Positions 47,722 through 56,246 of a DNA stretch of 64,000 nt are shown one piece after another. Every line of letters begins with the position of its first letter. The stretch's first letter is position 1. The stretch is from assembly GCA_963803295.1 (NCBI GenBank), contig CAWDMC010000017.1, positions 1 through 64,000 on the forward strand, given 5' to 3'. This DNA comes from CAWDMC01 sp963803295 (GTDB lineage Bacteria > Acidobacteriota > Terriglobia > UBA7540). The notes beneath the pieces are model-generated. The model was not told the DNA's origin. It searched no databases and saw only the letters and a list, made by a program, of their open reading frames with translations. A program made the translations under genes and the position numbers.

Positions 47722-48538
47722 ACGGTCGGGTTTGCCCGTGGTGGTGAAAATGAGACACGACGCCCATTACGTCGAGGATATGATCTCGCGCACCGGCGCG
47801 GCGATCGGGAGGATGATCGGGATCGAGGACATCGAGCCGAACGCCGGGCAGCCGCGCAAGGACTTGGGCGACCTTACCGAACTGGTGGAATCGGTGCGCG
47901 AAAAGGGTGTGCTTGAGCCCCTTTTGGTGCGGCACCAGCCCGTCAGCGGCCGCTACATGATCATTTCCGGCGAGCGTCGCTATCATGCGGCCCGCGCCGC
48001 CGGCCTGCGGGAGTTGCCCTGCATCGAGAAGGACATCGATGACGCCGAGACGCTCGAGATCGCACTCATCGAGAACCTCCAGCGCAAGGACCTGACGCCT
48101 TTCGAAGCGGCCGAAGGAGTGCAGGCTTTGGGAGAACGTTTCGGCCTGACCCATGAGGACATCGCCCGCAAAATCGGTAAAGGCCGGTCGTCCGTTACCG
48201 AGCTACTGAGCCTGCGATCGATTCCAGAGGCTATCAAGGCGCTGTGCCTGGAGAAGGGCGTGCTCTCGAAGTCGCAGTTGTTGCAAGTGGCCCGCCAGGA
48301 ATCGGAAGAGAAGATGCGCCACTTGGTGAACCGCTTCGCGCTGGGGACGGTGAATCGCGAACAGGCTCGCCAGGAACGCCAGCCCGACCGCAAGCCTCAG
48401 CCGGCCGTTTTCCGCTTTGTGCCGCCGGCCAGGGAGTTCAAGCTAGTGCTACAGTTCCGCAAGCACGCCGTCGAGCGCCAGGAGGTGATTCAGGCGCTGC
48501 GCCGGATCATCGAGACGCTGGAATCCGAGCCCAGCTAA
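47711..48538 (+). CDS. parB: ParB-family DNA-binding protein
   Basis: CTP-dependent DNA clamp binding parS. Starts at GTG 47711 inside the end of parA. Motifs IEPNAGQPRKDL, EKGVLEPLLVR, ISGERRYHAARAAGL (CTP/arginine-rich box), IENLQRKDLTPFEAAEG and a helix-turn-helix in ARKIGKGRSSVTELLSL. The C-terminal FKLVLQFRKHAVERQEVI domain is a variant dimerisation part. No parS palindrome was found in the neighbourhood. Confidence 0.92.
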   Translation: MSARRSGLPVVVKMRHDAHYVEDMISRTGAAIGRMIGIEDIEPNAGQPRKDLGDLTELVESVREKGVLEPLLVRHQPVSGRYMIISGERRYHAARAAGLRELPCIEKDIDDAETLEIALIENLQRKDLTPFEAAEGVQALGERFGLTHEDIARKIGKGRSSVTELLSLRSIPEAIKALCLEKGVLSKSQLLQVARQESEEKMRHLVNRFALGTVNREQARQERQPDRKPQPAVFRFVPPAREFKLVLQFRKHAVERQEVIQALRRIIETLESEPS

Positions 48539-48554
48539 AGCCGCTCAGCGGCAG

Positions 48555-48589
48555 GCCACGGTTGTTGCTCTTTAAGCGTGGGCTTTTTT
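48555..48589 (+). terminator. Probable terminator after parB
   Basis: GCCACG (48555-48560) can pair with CGTGG (48577-48581), followed by TTTTTT (48584-48589). A second small hairpin (GCCGC/GCGGC) sits just before it. Stem is short and the loop long, so efficiency is doubtful. Confidence 0.35.
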
Positions 48590-48671
48590 CATTCCGCCTG
48601 GTCGAAACCCAACCGTTAATTCAAACTGCGAATTGACCATGCGCTGCCCCGATTCCGTAGGCAAGCGTGCC

Positions 48672-49079
48672 ATGGATCCTTCTTCCCAAACAGATTTGCT
48701 GTTTGTCTACGGCACCCTTCGCCGCGAAGGAAGGTCGCACCGCCTGCTGAGGCAACTGGGCGCGCGATGGCGTGGACGCGGCACTGTGGCGGGCGAGTTG
48801 TTTGATTTCGGGGCCTACCCCGGCGCGCTGCCCCAAGCTTCCCCATCCTCTCGCATCGCCGGCGAACTCTACGAGTTCCCCTCTCCAGACCGTGCGTTCG
48901 AGAGGCTCGACTCGTACGAAGGCAGCAAATTCCTGCGGCAGGTGACAGCCGTCACCCTTGAAGACGGGAGCGAGGTCCAGGCTTGGATCTACTGGCTGGT
49001 TCGATTTCGGGACCGTGGCGGCGCATTGCTTCCGGCGATTATTTGCAGCATCTCGGGCGTAAAGAGGGCTGAGCCGTAG
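48672..49079 (+). CDS. Gamma-glutamylcyclotransferase-like (GGCT/AIG2) protein
   Basis: Small BtrG/GGCT-fold protein. Signature LLFVYGTLRREGRSH at the start and the acid in GELYEFPSPDRAFERLDSYEG, where the Glu is the usual catalytic residue. 135 aa from ATG 48672; TTG 48633 or ATG 48639 would add 13 or 11 residues. The family makes pyroglutamate from gamma-glutamyl groups or unfolds related amide bonds; the substrate here is open. Confidence 0.78.
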   Translation: MDPSSQTDLLFVYGTLRREGRSHRLLRQLGARWRGRGTVAGELFDFGAYPGALPQASPSSRIAGELYEFPSPDRAFERLDSYEGSKFLRQVTAVTLEDGSEVQAWIYWLVRFRDRGGALLPAIICSISGVKRAEP

Positions 49080-49177
49080 CCGTTTGCGCCGCCTGTTGAC
49101 GGCAGGATTCCTGCTATCATATGTAGCTTGCGCCATTGAGTACGCGACGGTGTACGCAACCGGGGAGAATGCTGCTG

Positions 49178-50173
49178 ATGCCAGAGATGCTGGATGTAAT
49201 CGTGGTCGGCGCCGGGCCTACAGGGCTAGCCTGTGGAATCGAAGCGGTGAAGAATGGCCTCACTCTGCTGATCCTCGAAAAAGGCTGCCTGGTGAATTCC
49301 ATCTACAGCTATCCCGCCAACATGACCTTTTTCACCACGCGGGAGCGGCTGGAGATTGGTGAAATCCCCTTTTCCAGTGTCAACGTAAAACCGGCGCGCG
49401 CCGAGGCTTTGGAATATTATCGCCGCGCCGCGGACTACTACCAGTTGCCCATACGCTATCAACAGCGGGTAGCCTCGATAAAGCCGTCGGAGTGTGGATT
49501 CCAGGTTGAAGCTCAGGACCAGGCCGGGCAGATCGTCCTCCACGCGGGCCGCAAGGTGATCGTGGCCACGGGCTACTATGACCTACCAAATTATCTGGGG
49601 ATTCCGGGCGAGGATCTCACCAAGGTTTCGCATTACGCTTTGGAGGGCCACGCCTATTACGGCCGCAAAGTTGCGGTGATCGGGGGCGCAAACTCAGCGG
49701 CGATCACCGCGCTTGACCTGTACCGCCACGGCGCTTTCGTGACCCTGGTGTATCGCGGACGCGAACTGAGCCGTCACATTAAATACTGGATTCGGCCCGA
49801 CATCGAGAACCGCATTAAGGAGGGTTCGATCAAGGTCTACTTCGAGGCCCAGGTGACTGAAATCGCCTGGGATTCCATCATGGTGCGGACGGCAGCAGGC
49901 GGACAGGTGCGAGTCGAGAACGACTTTGTTTTCGCTCTTACCGGCTATCACCCTGACGTTGAACTCCTGCGAACGGCGGGAGTGGAGGTGAATCCGAAAA
50001 GTTACTGTCCGGCCTGCGATCCTGCTACCCTCGAAAGTAATATACCTGGATTCTACCTTGCCGGTGTCGTCATCGCCGGCCGCAATACTAATGAAATCTT
50101 TATCGAGAACGGCCGTTTTCATGGCAAGCAGATCATCGCCGATATCAAACGAAGCCTTCGGGAAGAGAGCTAG
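49178..50173 (+). CDS. YpdA-like FAD/NADPH thiol-disulfide reductase
   Basis: Flavoprotein of the bacillithiol-disulfide reductase class. VIVVGAGPTGLACGIEA binds FAD, PANMTFFTTRERLEIG is a YpdA hallmark, IVATGYYDLPNYLGIPGED, and VAVIGGANSAAITALDLYRHG binds NADPH; the end is AGRNTNEIFIENGRFHG. It lacks the CxxC of thioredoxin reductases, as YpdA does. ATG 49178 has GGGGAG upstream; 49169 and 49136 are alternatives. If it acts as YpdA, the organism should make bacillithiol. Confidence 0.85.
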   Translation: MPEMLDVIVVGAGPTGLACGIEAVKNGLTLLILEKGCLVNSIYSYPANMTFFTTRERLEIGEIPFSSVNVKPARAEALEYYRRAADYYQLPIRYQQRVASIKPSECGFQVEAQDQAGQIVLHAGRKVIVATGYYDLPNYLGIPGEDLTKVSHYALEGHAYYGRKVAVIGGANSAAITALDLYRHGAFVTLVYRGRELSRHIKYWIRPDIENRIKEGSIKVYFEAQVTEIAWDSIMVRTAAGGQVRVENDFVFALTGYHPDVELLRTAGVEVNPKSYCPACDPATLESNIPGFYLAGVVIAGRNTNEIFIENGRFHGKQIIADIKRSLREES

Positions 50174-50585
50174 AACAGGCGCAGATCAACACGAAGGAAT
50201 CCGGCCCATGAAGCGTCGGCGACCCACCACCTCTGCACCCTGATGCTAATGTCCGTGATGCTGGCAGTTTCGGCCAAGAAGGCGCCCTCGCAGGACGAGA
50301 CGGAGGCCATCCGGCAGCGCGCGCAATCCATTTCGGACCTTGAGTCGGACGGCGCCATGCCGTTCCGCCTGGAACCTACTGTAACGGCAGCAGTTGCCTC
50401 ACTAGGCGCTCCTGAGGATGCAGAGGGAAAGCGGGAGTCCGAAGACACGCCGGCGCAATCTGGAGGCGACGTGGAGCAGGCCCTTTCTCTTGACACCAGA
50501 TCCTCCTTCCCACTATCGTCATCTCTCGTCTCGTTGGTTTGGATGTTCGGCAGTCCAAGGTCTGGCAAAAGTCGCCGACCAGGAT
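50174..50585. other. Intergenic/remnant region
   Basis: Holds the TonB-like remnant described next and no other gene I can support. Beyond about 50400 the frame of the remnant continues but loses all protein character. Confidence 0.4.
50243..50420 (+). pseudogene. Possible remnant of an acidobacterial TonB-like N-terminus
   Basis: From ATG 50243 the frame reads MLMSVMLAVSAKKAPSQDE and then EAIRQRAQSISDLESDGAM-PFRLE. I recall that acidobacterial TonB-family and related proteins carry a motif of the form 'IRxRAxxISDxxxxGxxPFRL' after a signal sequence. After ~60 residues the similarity ends in low-complexity coding. Low confidence; could be a short real protein. Confidence 0.3.
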
Positions 50586-51647
50586 ATGGCAGAAGACGGC
50601 GGCATGAGTGCAGGTGTGGGCACGGACAATCTTCAAGACAAGGGCCGGCGAAAGTGCACTTCTCCAGCTCGATGGCGGTCTTTGCTGGCACTTACCTTCG
50701 TCCCCTGCTTATTCGCCTTCCTTTCTGCTTGCGGCAACCAGGATTACCAGAAGCCGCTCGATCAATTCCAGGAGGCTTCCGCCAAGGTCATCCGGTGCAC
50801 TCAGAATTTTCTGGACAACATGAACAGGATTGAGCAGGAAGCCGCCATTGCCCGGCTGATGTTCGACAAGCAACCAGTCGATTTGCCGGGCATCAATCGC
50901 ATTCAGGTCATCACCCCTCACGAGATCGAGGTTCGCACCAAGGCCCTTGAGGCCCTCAGCTCGTACACCGCCAATCTTGCCGAACTTATTCAATCGAAGC
51001 ATGGCGAAAATATTTCGGGTAAGACGCAGGAACTCGGACAAACACTCAGTGCGATGGCCACGGACTCACAGTCCCTCCCGCCTTCCGCCGCCGGAGTCGA
51101 GAACGCCCGGCTCGGCGCTGCCACTCTAGCCGCCGCGACCGCTGTATCTCTTGTGGCCCAAGCGTTAGTTGAGCGTAAGCAAAGGCACGCCGTGGAGCAG
51201 GCCATTCGCGAGAACGACGCGCCGATCAGCGATTTGACGAAGGTTATCGAGGATGATATGGAAGCCGCCTATGCGCGGCAGCAGGCCACCCTCAGCGAGA
51301 TGGAAGTGGAGCTTGTGGCTGACTATAAGAGGGAATTAGCGAAAGAGAAGCAGGCCAAGACCGCCGGAGCGGATCCCGGCGGAGCGGATCCCGGCGGAGC
51401 GGATCCCGTATTGATCCTGTTGCTCTCAGAGCGCCTCAACCAAAACCGGGCCCGGCAAGCCACCCTCAAGGCCGCCGATCCCAAACCTGCCATCGCGGCC
51501 ATGCGTAAGGCTCATTGCGATCTGGTTAAGTATGTCACCCAGAGAAACCCAGTGGATTTGGCGGAGCTGGCCGAGAGTGCTGAGGACTTCTGGAATCGCG
51601 CCCAGCCGCTGGCTGAGGCGGTTGCTGCTCTGGTGAATTCTAACTGA
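50586..51647 (+). CDS. Unrecognised lipoprotein, 353 aa, helical
   Basis: No family recognised. The lipobox is plain: LLALTFVPCLFAFLSACGN, with Cys ~49. The mature part is almost all helix, with a heptad-like charged region (NRIEQEAAIARLMFDKQ), a hydrophobic patch AATLAAATAVSLVAQALVE near 190-208 and a later charged helix. A 15-bp repeat in three copies codes for GADPGGADPGGADP near residues 260-275. The start is uncertain (ATG 50586 or 50604). A short helical gene follows 22 bp later. Confidence 0.55.
   Translation: MAEDGGMSAGVGTDNLQDKGRRKCTSPARWRSLLALTFVPCLFAFLSACGNQDYQKPLDQFQEASAKVIRCTQNFLDNMNRIEQEAAIARLMFDKQPVDLPGINRIQVITPHEIEVRTKALEALSSYTANLAELIQSKHGENISGKTQELGQTLSAMATDSQSLPPSAAGVENARLGAATLAAATAVSLVAQALVERKQRHAVEQAIRENDAPISDLTKVIEDDMEAAYARQQATLSEMEVELVADYKRELAKEKQAKTAGADPGGADPGGADPVLILLLSERLNQNRARQATLKAADPKPAIAAMRKAHCDLVKYVTQRNPVDLAELAESAEDFWNRAQPLAEAVAALVNSN
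51369..51409 (+). repeat. 15-bp coding tandem repeat (about 3 copies)
   Basis: Three consecutive copies of a GGAGCGGATCCCGGC unit inside the lipoprotein gene, read as GADPG repeats in a flexible linker. Copy number could vary between strains by slippage without breaking the frame. Confidence 0.85.
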
Positions 51648-51669
51648 AACGTCCACTCGAGGTGGTGCC

Positions 51670-51993
51670 GTGACCGTGACCGAGGTCATCAAGATAATTG
51701 GTGAGGTCCTTAAGGCAATCGACGGGGTGCTGAACGATCCCGGGCTCGACGCAAGTTCAACGGAGTGGCAGCAGCTCTGGAACCTCAGAAAACGGCTTGA
51801 CGACCGGCAACGTGAGCTGGTGACCCTCGAGATCAAGCAGGACACTGAGAGATTCGCCGAGATCACCGCCAAGTTGTCGGCCGCCAACGAACAGCTTGGG
51901 CAGACCATCCACCATATCGATCAAATTTCGGAGACCGTCAAGGCGGTTTCCACCATTGCCTCCATCGTGGAGACGTTGCTTGAGTTCGTCTAG
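51670..51993 (+). CDS. Small helical protein, 107 aa, partner of the lipoprotein
   Basis: Not recognised. It begins at GTG 51670 with GAGGTGG upstream. EVIKIIGEVLKAIDGVL and SETVKAVSTIASIVETLLEF form amphipathic ends, and a charged heptad region (NLRKRLDDRQRELVTLE, AKLSAANEQLGQTIHHI) lies between. No signal peptide is seen, so it is cytoplasmic or exported by another route. It lies 22 bp after the lipoprotein gene, so the two are very likely one operon. Confidence 0.55.
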   Translation: MTVTEVIKIIGEVLKAIDGVLNDPGLDASSTEWQQLWNLRKRLDDRQRELVTLEIKQDTERFAEITAKLSAANEQLGQTIHHIDQISETVKAVSTIASIVETLLEFV

Positions 51994-52033
51994 CCCTGCC
52001 TGCCCCGGTCCGGCCCTTGTCAATTGCCACTCC

Positions 52034-52588
52034 TCAAATGGCGGGAAGTCTCTTACGTCGCAGCTTGGGCTTGTCGCCCGGCAAGTGGGTGAATCGCAGA
52101 TCTTCGCCGCGCTTTAGCTTGGTCACATAGATGACCTGACCGGCGTGCAGGGCAAAGTGTTCGGCCACGTGGAATACGGCATAGACGCCCGTGACGTCGT
52201 ATCCCTGGATGGCGTAGGGGCGCGCCAGGTCGCGCGGCGTCAGGCGATCCAGCACTGCCGCGGCCTCCTTTACTGTCAACCGTAGCTTCGCCGTCAACAC
52301 TCGGCGCGGAACCGGACCCTGCTCGGAGAATTCCTGGTCGCGTTGCCGGCGGTCAGGCGCACCCCCCATTCCGGAAATGATCCACTGTCGCACGTTACCG
52401 CAGAGATGCAGCGCCAGATTCCCGACGCTGTTGGAGGTGGGATGCGGCCTCCACCAGATCTCTTGCTCCGAGAGCAGCTTTAGGCAACTCACGATGCGTG
52501 GCAGGTAAACGTCGCGAAGACTGTGTTGAGCCTGGGCCAGGAAATCCTGCGCCAGGAAATCCTGTGAAAGAGTTTTGCGGACCGGCAT
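52034..52588 (-). CDS. DinB-like protein
   Basis: Four-helix DinB-superfamily member. VGNLALHLCGNVRQWIISG carries the first His and VFHVAEHFALHAGQVIY the other two. AGAGG-type ribosome-binding site (AAGAGGAAC) precedes ATG 52588. The N-terminus has a duplicated QDFLAQDFLAQ coded by a 15-bp tandem repeat. Probably co-transcribed with the glycosylase gene upstream (51-bp gap). Reaction unknown. Confidence 0.75.
   Translation of the reverse strand: MPVRKTLSQDFLAQDFLAQAQHSLRDVYLPRIVSCLKLLSEQEIWWRPHPTSNSVGNLALHLCGNVRQWIISGMGGAPDRRQRDQEFSEQGPVPRRVLTAKLRLTVKEAAAVLDRLTPRDLARPYAIQGYDVTGVYAVFHVAEHFALHAGQVIYVTKLKRGEDLRFTHLPGDKPKLRRKRLPAI
52536..52564. repeat. 15-bp tandem duplication in the DinB-like gene
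   Basis: GCCAGGAAATCCTGC is followed at once by GCCAGGAAATCCTG. It codes for DFLAQ twice and preserves the reading frame. Confidence 0.75.
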
Positions 52589-52639
52589 AAATGTTCCTCT
52601 TTTGTTGTGGCGGCACTGTCTGCCGCCATCATTTGGTTA

Positions 52640-53650
52640 TCACCTGGGACTCTGAAGTGAGCGCCGTTGTGAACGGCGTAGCCTGCGATCCTGCCGCAGA
52701 TCCTCACTCAGTTGGGTGCGCCAAGCGGCGTCTTCCCAATAGGTAAGCCACAGGTAAAATGTGGCGTAACTGCGCCAGCCTCGCCACTTTCGAGCCAGCT
52801 TCTCGATGGCCGCCGGCCCCGGACGTTTACGCATGCCGTAGAACATCTTGACCATGTTTTGCAGGCCCACGTCGGCCGCGGGCAGACAATCGAGATGGCC
52901 CAGCGCGCGCAGGCCCACATACTGTGCGGTCCACGCGCCCACGCCTTTAAGGGCCAGAAGGTGCTCATAGGCAACGGCGGGATCGGCCGCGTGCAGAGCA
53001 TCCAGATCCAGGGTGCGGTCAAGCACGGCCCGTGAGATCTCGATCATATACCGCGCCTTAGGACCCGAAATCTGGATCTGGCGCAGCTCGGCCGGCGTGG
53101 TGCGGGCCAGCACCGCTGGCTCGGGAAAGGCATTGTAGCGCTTGCCCCTGTACTCGATCTGACGGCCATAAGTCGCGATCAAGGCGTTCTTCACTTTGTG
53201 CGCGAAAGTCAGGTTGACTTGTTGCTCGAGGATCGCCGACATCAGAGTCTCGTAGATGCTGGCTGACTGCGGAATGCGCATGCCGTGAAAGTGCGCGATC
53301 AACCTGCCCAGCACCGGATCCGAACTGGCAATCCGCTTCAAAGGGGTAAGATCGAGTTCGGTGGAGAATTGCCGGGTCACCTGTGCGAGGATTTCCCGGC
53401 GGGTCGACGCATCCGTTGGGCCCGCCAGAATCCGCACTTCGAGAGGGCCCTGCTTCGGCCTTCCTGTCGTGCTCTCGCGAACCGCGAACAGGATAAGCTC
53501 TCCCGCGATCTCTGCCACCCGGCGGTACTCGCCGTTCTCGAAGTAGTCCAGTAGCGGATCGAATGTGCGTCCGCCCAGGGCTGCAGGAGGGCTCAGGATG
53601 AACCGAAGCGTGTGAGCGAAATCGAAGGGCTGGCGAGGTTCAATAAACAT
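52640..53650 (-). CDS. DNA-3-methyladenine glycosylase II-like (AlkA/HhH-GPD)
   Basis: 336-aa base-excision enzyme removing alkylated purines. ILEQQVNLTFAHKVKNAL and the HhH-GPD unit LLALKGVGAWTAQYVGLRALGHLDCLPAADVGLQ, with the catalytic Asp in PAADVGLQ, are visible. The N-terminal ~120 residues match the AlkA N-domain only loosely. The DinB gene follows on the same strand. No ada regulator is near. Confidence 0.88.
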   Translation of the reverse strand: MFIEPRQPFDFAHTLRFILSPPAALGGRTFDPLLDYFENGEYRRVAEIAGELILFAVRESTTGRPKQGPLEVRILAGPTDASTRREILAQVTRQFSTELDLTPLKRIASSDPVLGRLIAHFHGMRIPQSASIYETLMSAILEQQVNLTFAHKVKNALIATYGRQIEYRGKRYNAFPEPAVLARTTPAELRQIQISGPKARYMIEISRAVLDRTLDLDALHAADPAVAYEHLLALKGVGAWTAQYVGLRALGHLDCLPAADVGLQNMVKMFYGMRKRPGPAAIEKLARKWRGWRSYATFYLWLTYWEDAAWRTQLSEDLRQDRRLRRSQRRSLQSPR

Positions 53651-53972
53651 GATGCCGCGCGGACCAGGATTCTACCGATCAATTTAAGCATAAGATCGCC
53701 TGCCAAAAATAGGCGTTGGGTCTGCTTGCGAACCAACTCGCCGCAAATATCTTGAATATCCTATATCCTGAATATCCTGAGCGATCCTTGCTCCATCCCG
53801 AGAAGATATGTTAACTTTGTGATTTCGCAATGCGGAGTTGAGCCAGTCTGAGGGAGTACCGTCCAGGATGTGACGGCTGCGGGAAATTCCACGAATTGTC
53901 TTGCTGAGAAGGACGAAGGGATCGGGTCCTATCAGTCACAGACCCGAGGCTACAGGATAACTGGCCTGTCGT
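53651..53972. other. Intergenic region with a degenerate ATATCCTGA repeat
   Basis: 322 bases between divergent genes. A block at 53747-53780 repeats a TGAATATCCT unit imperfectly. Otherwise no gene, RNA or promoter that I can support. Confidence 0.4.
53747..53780. repeat. Imperfect tandem repeat around TGAATATCCT
   Basis: ATATCTTGAATATCC is followed by TATATCCTGAATATCCTGA, giving two or three related units in AT-rich DNA upstream of the glycosylase gene. Confidence 0.55.
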
Positions 53973-54440
53973 ATGGCAAAGAAGCTTGCTGAACAACCCG
54001 CAGCGCCCAAGCCGCTAGGTTCCAACCCGGAGGAGCTGCCTAAGAAAGCCGCGCCCGCCGCTTCGGCCAAACCCGCTACCGGACGACTGGTATGGCTCTG
54101 CGTCTCGGGCTGGTTCGTTCCCGGACTCGGCCACTGGATGCTGGGCAAGAAGATCCGTGCCCTGATTCTCTTTACTGCTATCGTCACCATGTTTCTTCTG
54201 GGATTGGCCATGAAGGGCGAGTTCTTTTCCACCGCGAGCGGTTCTTATCTGGAGACGCTTGGTTATTTCGGCGAGATGTGCGTGGGATTAGCCATGCCAA
54301 TCGCGAGTTTCTTCGGCTACGCGGGGAATCCCTTCTTTGTCAGTGCGGATTACGGGACAGCCTTCCTGGTTTCAGCCGGAATGCTTAACGTGCTTTCCAT
54401 TCTGGACGCGTACGACATTGCTGTGGGGCGGAAGAATTGA
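53973..54440 (+). CDS. DUF6677-like membrane protein, 155 aa
   Basis: Ala/Pro-rich cytoplasmic lead (about 1-35), then membrane segments: VWLCVSGWFVPGLGHWMLG, ALILFTAIVTMFLLGLAM, YFGEMCVGLAMPIASFFG and FLVSAGMLNVLSILDAYDI. The first reads like the PGLGH motif shared by TM2/DUF6677-type proteins. Function unknown. A 58-aa membrane protein gene follows, 62 bp away. Confidence 0.72.
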   Translation: MAKKLAEQPAAPKPLGSNPEELPKKAAPAASAKPATGRLVWLCVSGWFVPGLGHWMLGKKIRALILFTAIVTMFLLGLAMKGEFFSTASGSYLETLGYFGEMCVGLAMPIASFFGYAGNPFFVSADYGTAFLVSAGMLNVLSILDAYDIAVGRKN

Positions 54441-54446
54441 GTCATT

Positions 54447-54470
54447 AGAGTTTCTAAGACGCGAAACTCT
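54447..54470. terminator. Hairpin between two membrane-protein genes
   Basis: AGAGTTTC (54447-54454) pairs perfectly with GAAACTCT (54463-54470). No T tract follows, so a transcription-attenuating or mRNA-stability role is as likely as termination. Confidence 0.35.
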
Positions 54471-54502
54471 GATGCACTACCCGGTTTGGCCTCGTTGATC
54501 TT

Positions 54503-54679
54503 ATGGCTATTCCTCACTTTGCCGCGATGCTGCTGTTTGCCGCCCTGGTATCTGTGGTGTTTGCCGTGATCACCAAGGACACCACGCGCGCCCGCCTGCT
54601 TTACGGCGTCAAATCATTCGGCATGTTCATCGGCATCGCCCTGGCGCTTGGCTGGCTGATGTTCCTCCTGGCGCGCTGA
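54503..54679 (+). CDS. Small membrane protein, 58 aa
   Basis: From ATG 54503 it reads MAIPHFAAMLLFAALVSVV, continues with a short basic loop KDTTRARLLYG, and has a second hydrophobic segment MFIGIALALGWLMFLLAR before TGA 54677-54679. Two-pass topology is clear. No strong ribosome-binding site. It follows the DUF6677-like gene on the same strand, with a hairpin between. Confidence 0.6.
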   Translation: MAIPHFAAMLLFAALVSVVFAVITKDTTRARLLYGVKSFGMFIGIALALGWLMFLLAR

Positions 54680-54779
54680 CCCAGGCCTCTGCTGGGAAGC
54701 CAGGGTACCATCATCCTGAACCCGCAACCGCCATTTTCGGAGTTTCGAGTTCGTCTTTTACTCCCTTGGAGAGCCACGA

Positions 54780-56246
54780 ATGAGTGTTCATGCTATCCCG
54801 TCGGGGAAAAAGCTGGTGACCCTGATTCCAGGCGACGGCACTGGTCCGGAGCTGATCGAGGCCACCCGCCGGATCATCGAAGCGACCTGCGTGCCGATCG
54901 ACTGGGAGGTTCGCCAGGCCGGCGCTAGCATTTTCAAGCAGGGGTTGCCCTCCGGCGTTCCGGCCGAAACCATCGACAGCGTTGCGAAGACGCGCGTGGT
55001 TCTGAAGGGACCCCTCGAAACCCCCGTCGGCTTTGGCGAGAAGAGCGCCAACGTCACCTTGCGCAAGCTGTTTGAGACCTACGCCAATATCCGGCCGGCG
55101 CGGGAATTGCCCGGCATCAAGACGCCTTACAGTGGACGCGGCATCGACCTGGTGGTGGTACGCGAGAATGTCGAGGATCTCTACGCTGGCATCGAATACA
55201 TGCAGACCCCCGGCGTGGCCGAGGGCCTGAAGCTGATCTCGCGCAAGGGGTGCGAGAAAATCGTGCGCCTGGCGTTTGAATTCGCCCGGTCGGAAGGACG
55301 CAGGAAGGTCCACTGCGCCACCAAGTCGAACATCATGAAGCTCACCGAAGGCCTGCTGAAGCGCACCTTCGAGCAGATTGCCCAGGAGTATCCTGATATC
55401 GAGGCGTACCACATCATCGTCGATAACTGCGCCCACCAGTTGGTGAAAAAGCCCGAGCAGTTTGACGTGATCGTCACCACCAACATGAACGGCGACATAC
55501 TGAGCGACCTCTCCTCGGCGCTGATCGGGGGCCTCGGCTTTGCGCCTTCGGCCAACATTGGCAGCGATGTTGCCATCTTCGAGGCCGTCCATGGCTCTGC
55601 CCCTAAGTATGCCGGCAAGAACCTGGCCAATCCGACGGCGCTTATCTTCACGGGTGTGATGCTGCTGCGGCACCTGAACGAATTCGAGGCGGCGGCTGCG
55701 ATTGAGAATGCCGTACTTGTCACGCTCGAGGAAGGGAAGTTCCGCACCGGTGACATCGTGGGCTATGACCGAGGCACTCCGACCAGCGCTTACGCCGATG
55801 CCATCATCGCCAACCTGGGCCGCAAGTCCGAGCACTGGAAGGTGCGGGATCACAAGCCGCTCAAGGTGCCCGAGGTTTCCTCTCGGCCTGATTTTGTCAC
55901 CCCAAAGTCGCGCCGCGTGGTCGGCATAGACCTGTTTGTGGAATCGCCACTGGGTCCGGGCGAGCTTGGCGCGAGCCTGGAGAAGATCGTCGAGGCGTCG
56001 CCGCTCAAACTCAAGATGATCTCGAACCGCGGCACCAAGGTGTATCCGTTCGGCGGTGCCATCACCGATTGCGTGGATGCCTGGTTCTGCCGCTTCATTC
56101 CCCGCAACGGCAATCATGTGGTTAACGACGAAGATGTGCTGGCGCTAGTCCAGCGCGTCGCCGCCCAGCACCACTGGACGCATATCGAGAAACTACACGA
56201 GTTTGACGGTCAGTTGGGATTCACTAAGGCGCAAGGGGAGGATTGA
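54780..56246 (+). CDS. icd: Isocitrate dehydrogenase, long form
   Basis: TCA-cycle decarboxylating dehydrogenase of the isocitrate/isopropylmalate family. LIPGDGTGPELIEATRRI, VKGPLETPVGFG-like VLKGPLETPVGFGEKSAN, DLVVVRENVEDLYAGIE, TTNMNGDILSD and EAVHGSAPKYAGKNLANP are present. At 488 aa it has a C-terminal extra domain of ~140 residues like the Thermus/Rickettsia type; cofactor preference is not clear. GGAG precedes ATG 54780. Confidence 0.92.
   Translation: MSVHAIPSGKKLVTLIPGDGTGPELIEATRRIIEATCVPIDWEVRQAGASIFKQGLPSGVPAETIDSVAKTRVVLKGPLETPVGFGEKSANVTLRKLFETYANIRPARELPGIKTPYSGRGIDLVVVRENVEDLYAGIEYMQTPGVAEGLKLISRKGCEKIVRLAFEFARSEGRRKVHCATKSNIMKLTEGLLKRTFEQIAQEYPDIEAYHIIVDNCAHQLVKKPEQFDVIVTTNMNGDILSDLSSALIGGLGFAPSANIGSDVAIFEAVHGSAPKYAGKNLANPTALIFTGVMLLRHLNEFEAAAAIENAVLVTLEEGKFRTGDIVGYDRGTPTSAYADAIIANLGRKSEHWKVRDHKPLKVPEVSSRPDFVTPKSRRVVGIDLFVESPLGPGELGASLEKIVEASPLKLKMISNRGTKVYPFGGAITDCVDAWFCRFIPRNGNHVVNDEDVLALVQRVAAQHHWTHIEKLHEFDGQLGFTKAQGED

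Noticed and set aside
51369..51409. Three-copy 15-bp repeat as a CRISPR or binding array
   Set aside because: Copies are directly adjacent and in frame within a gene, coding a short flexible peptide; slippage in a coding linker explains it.
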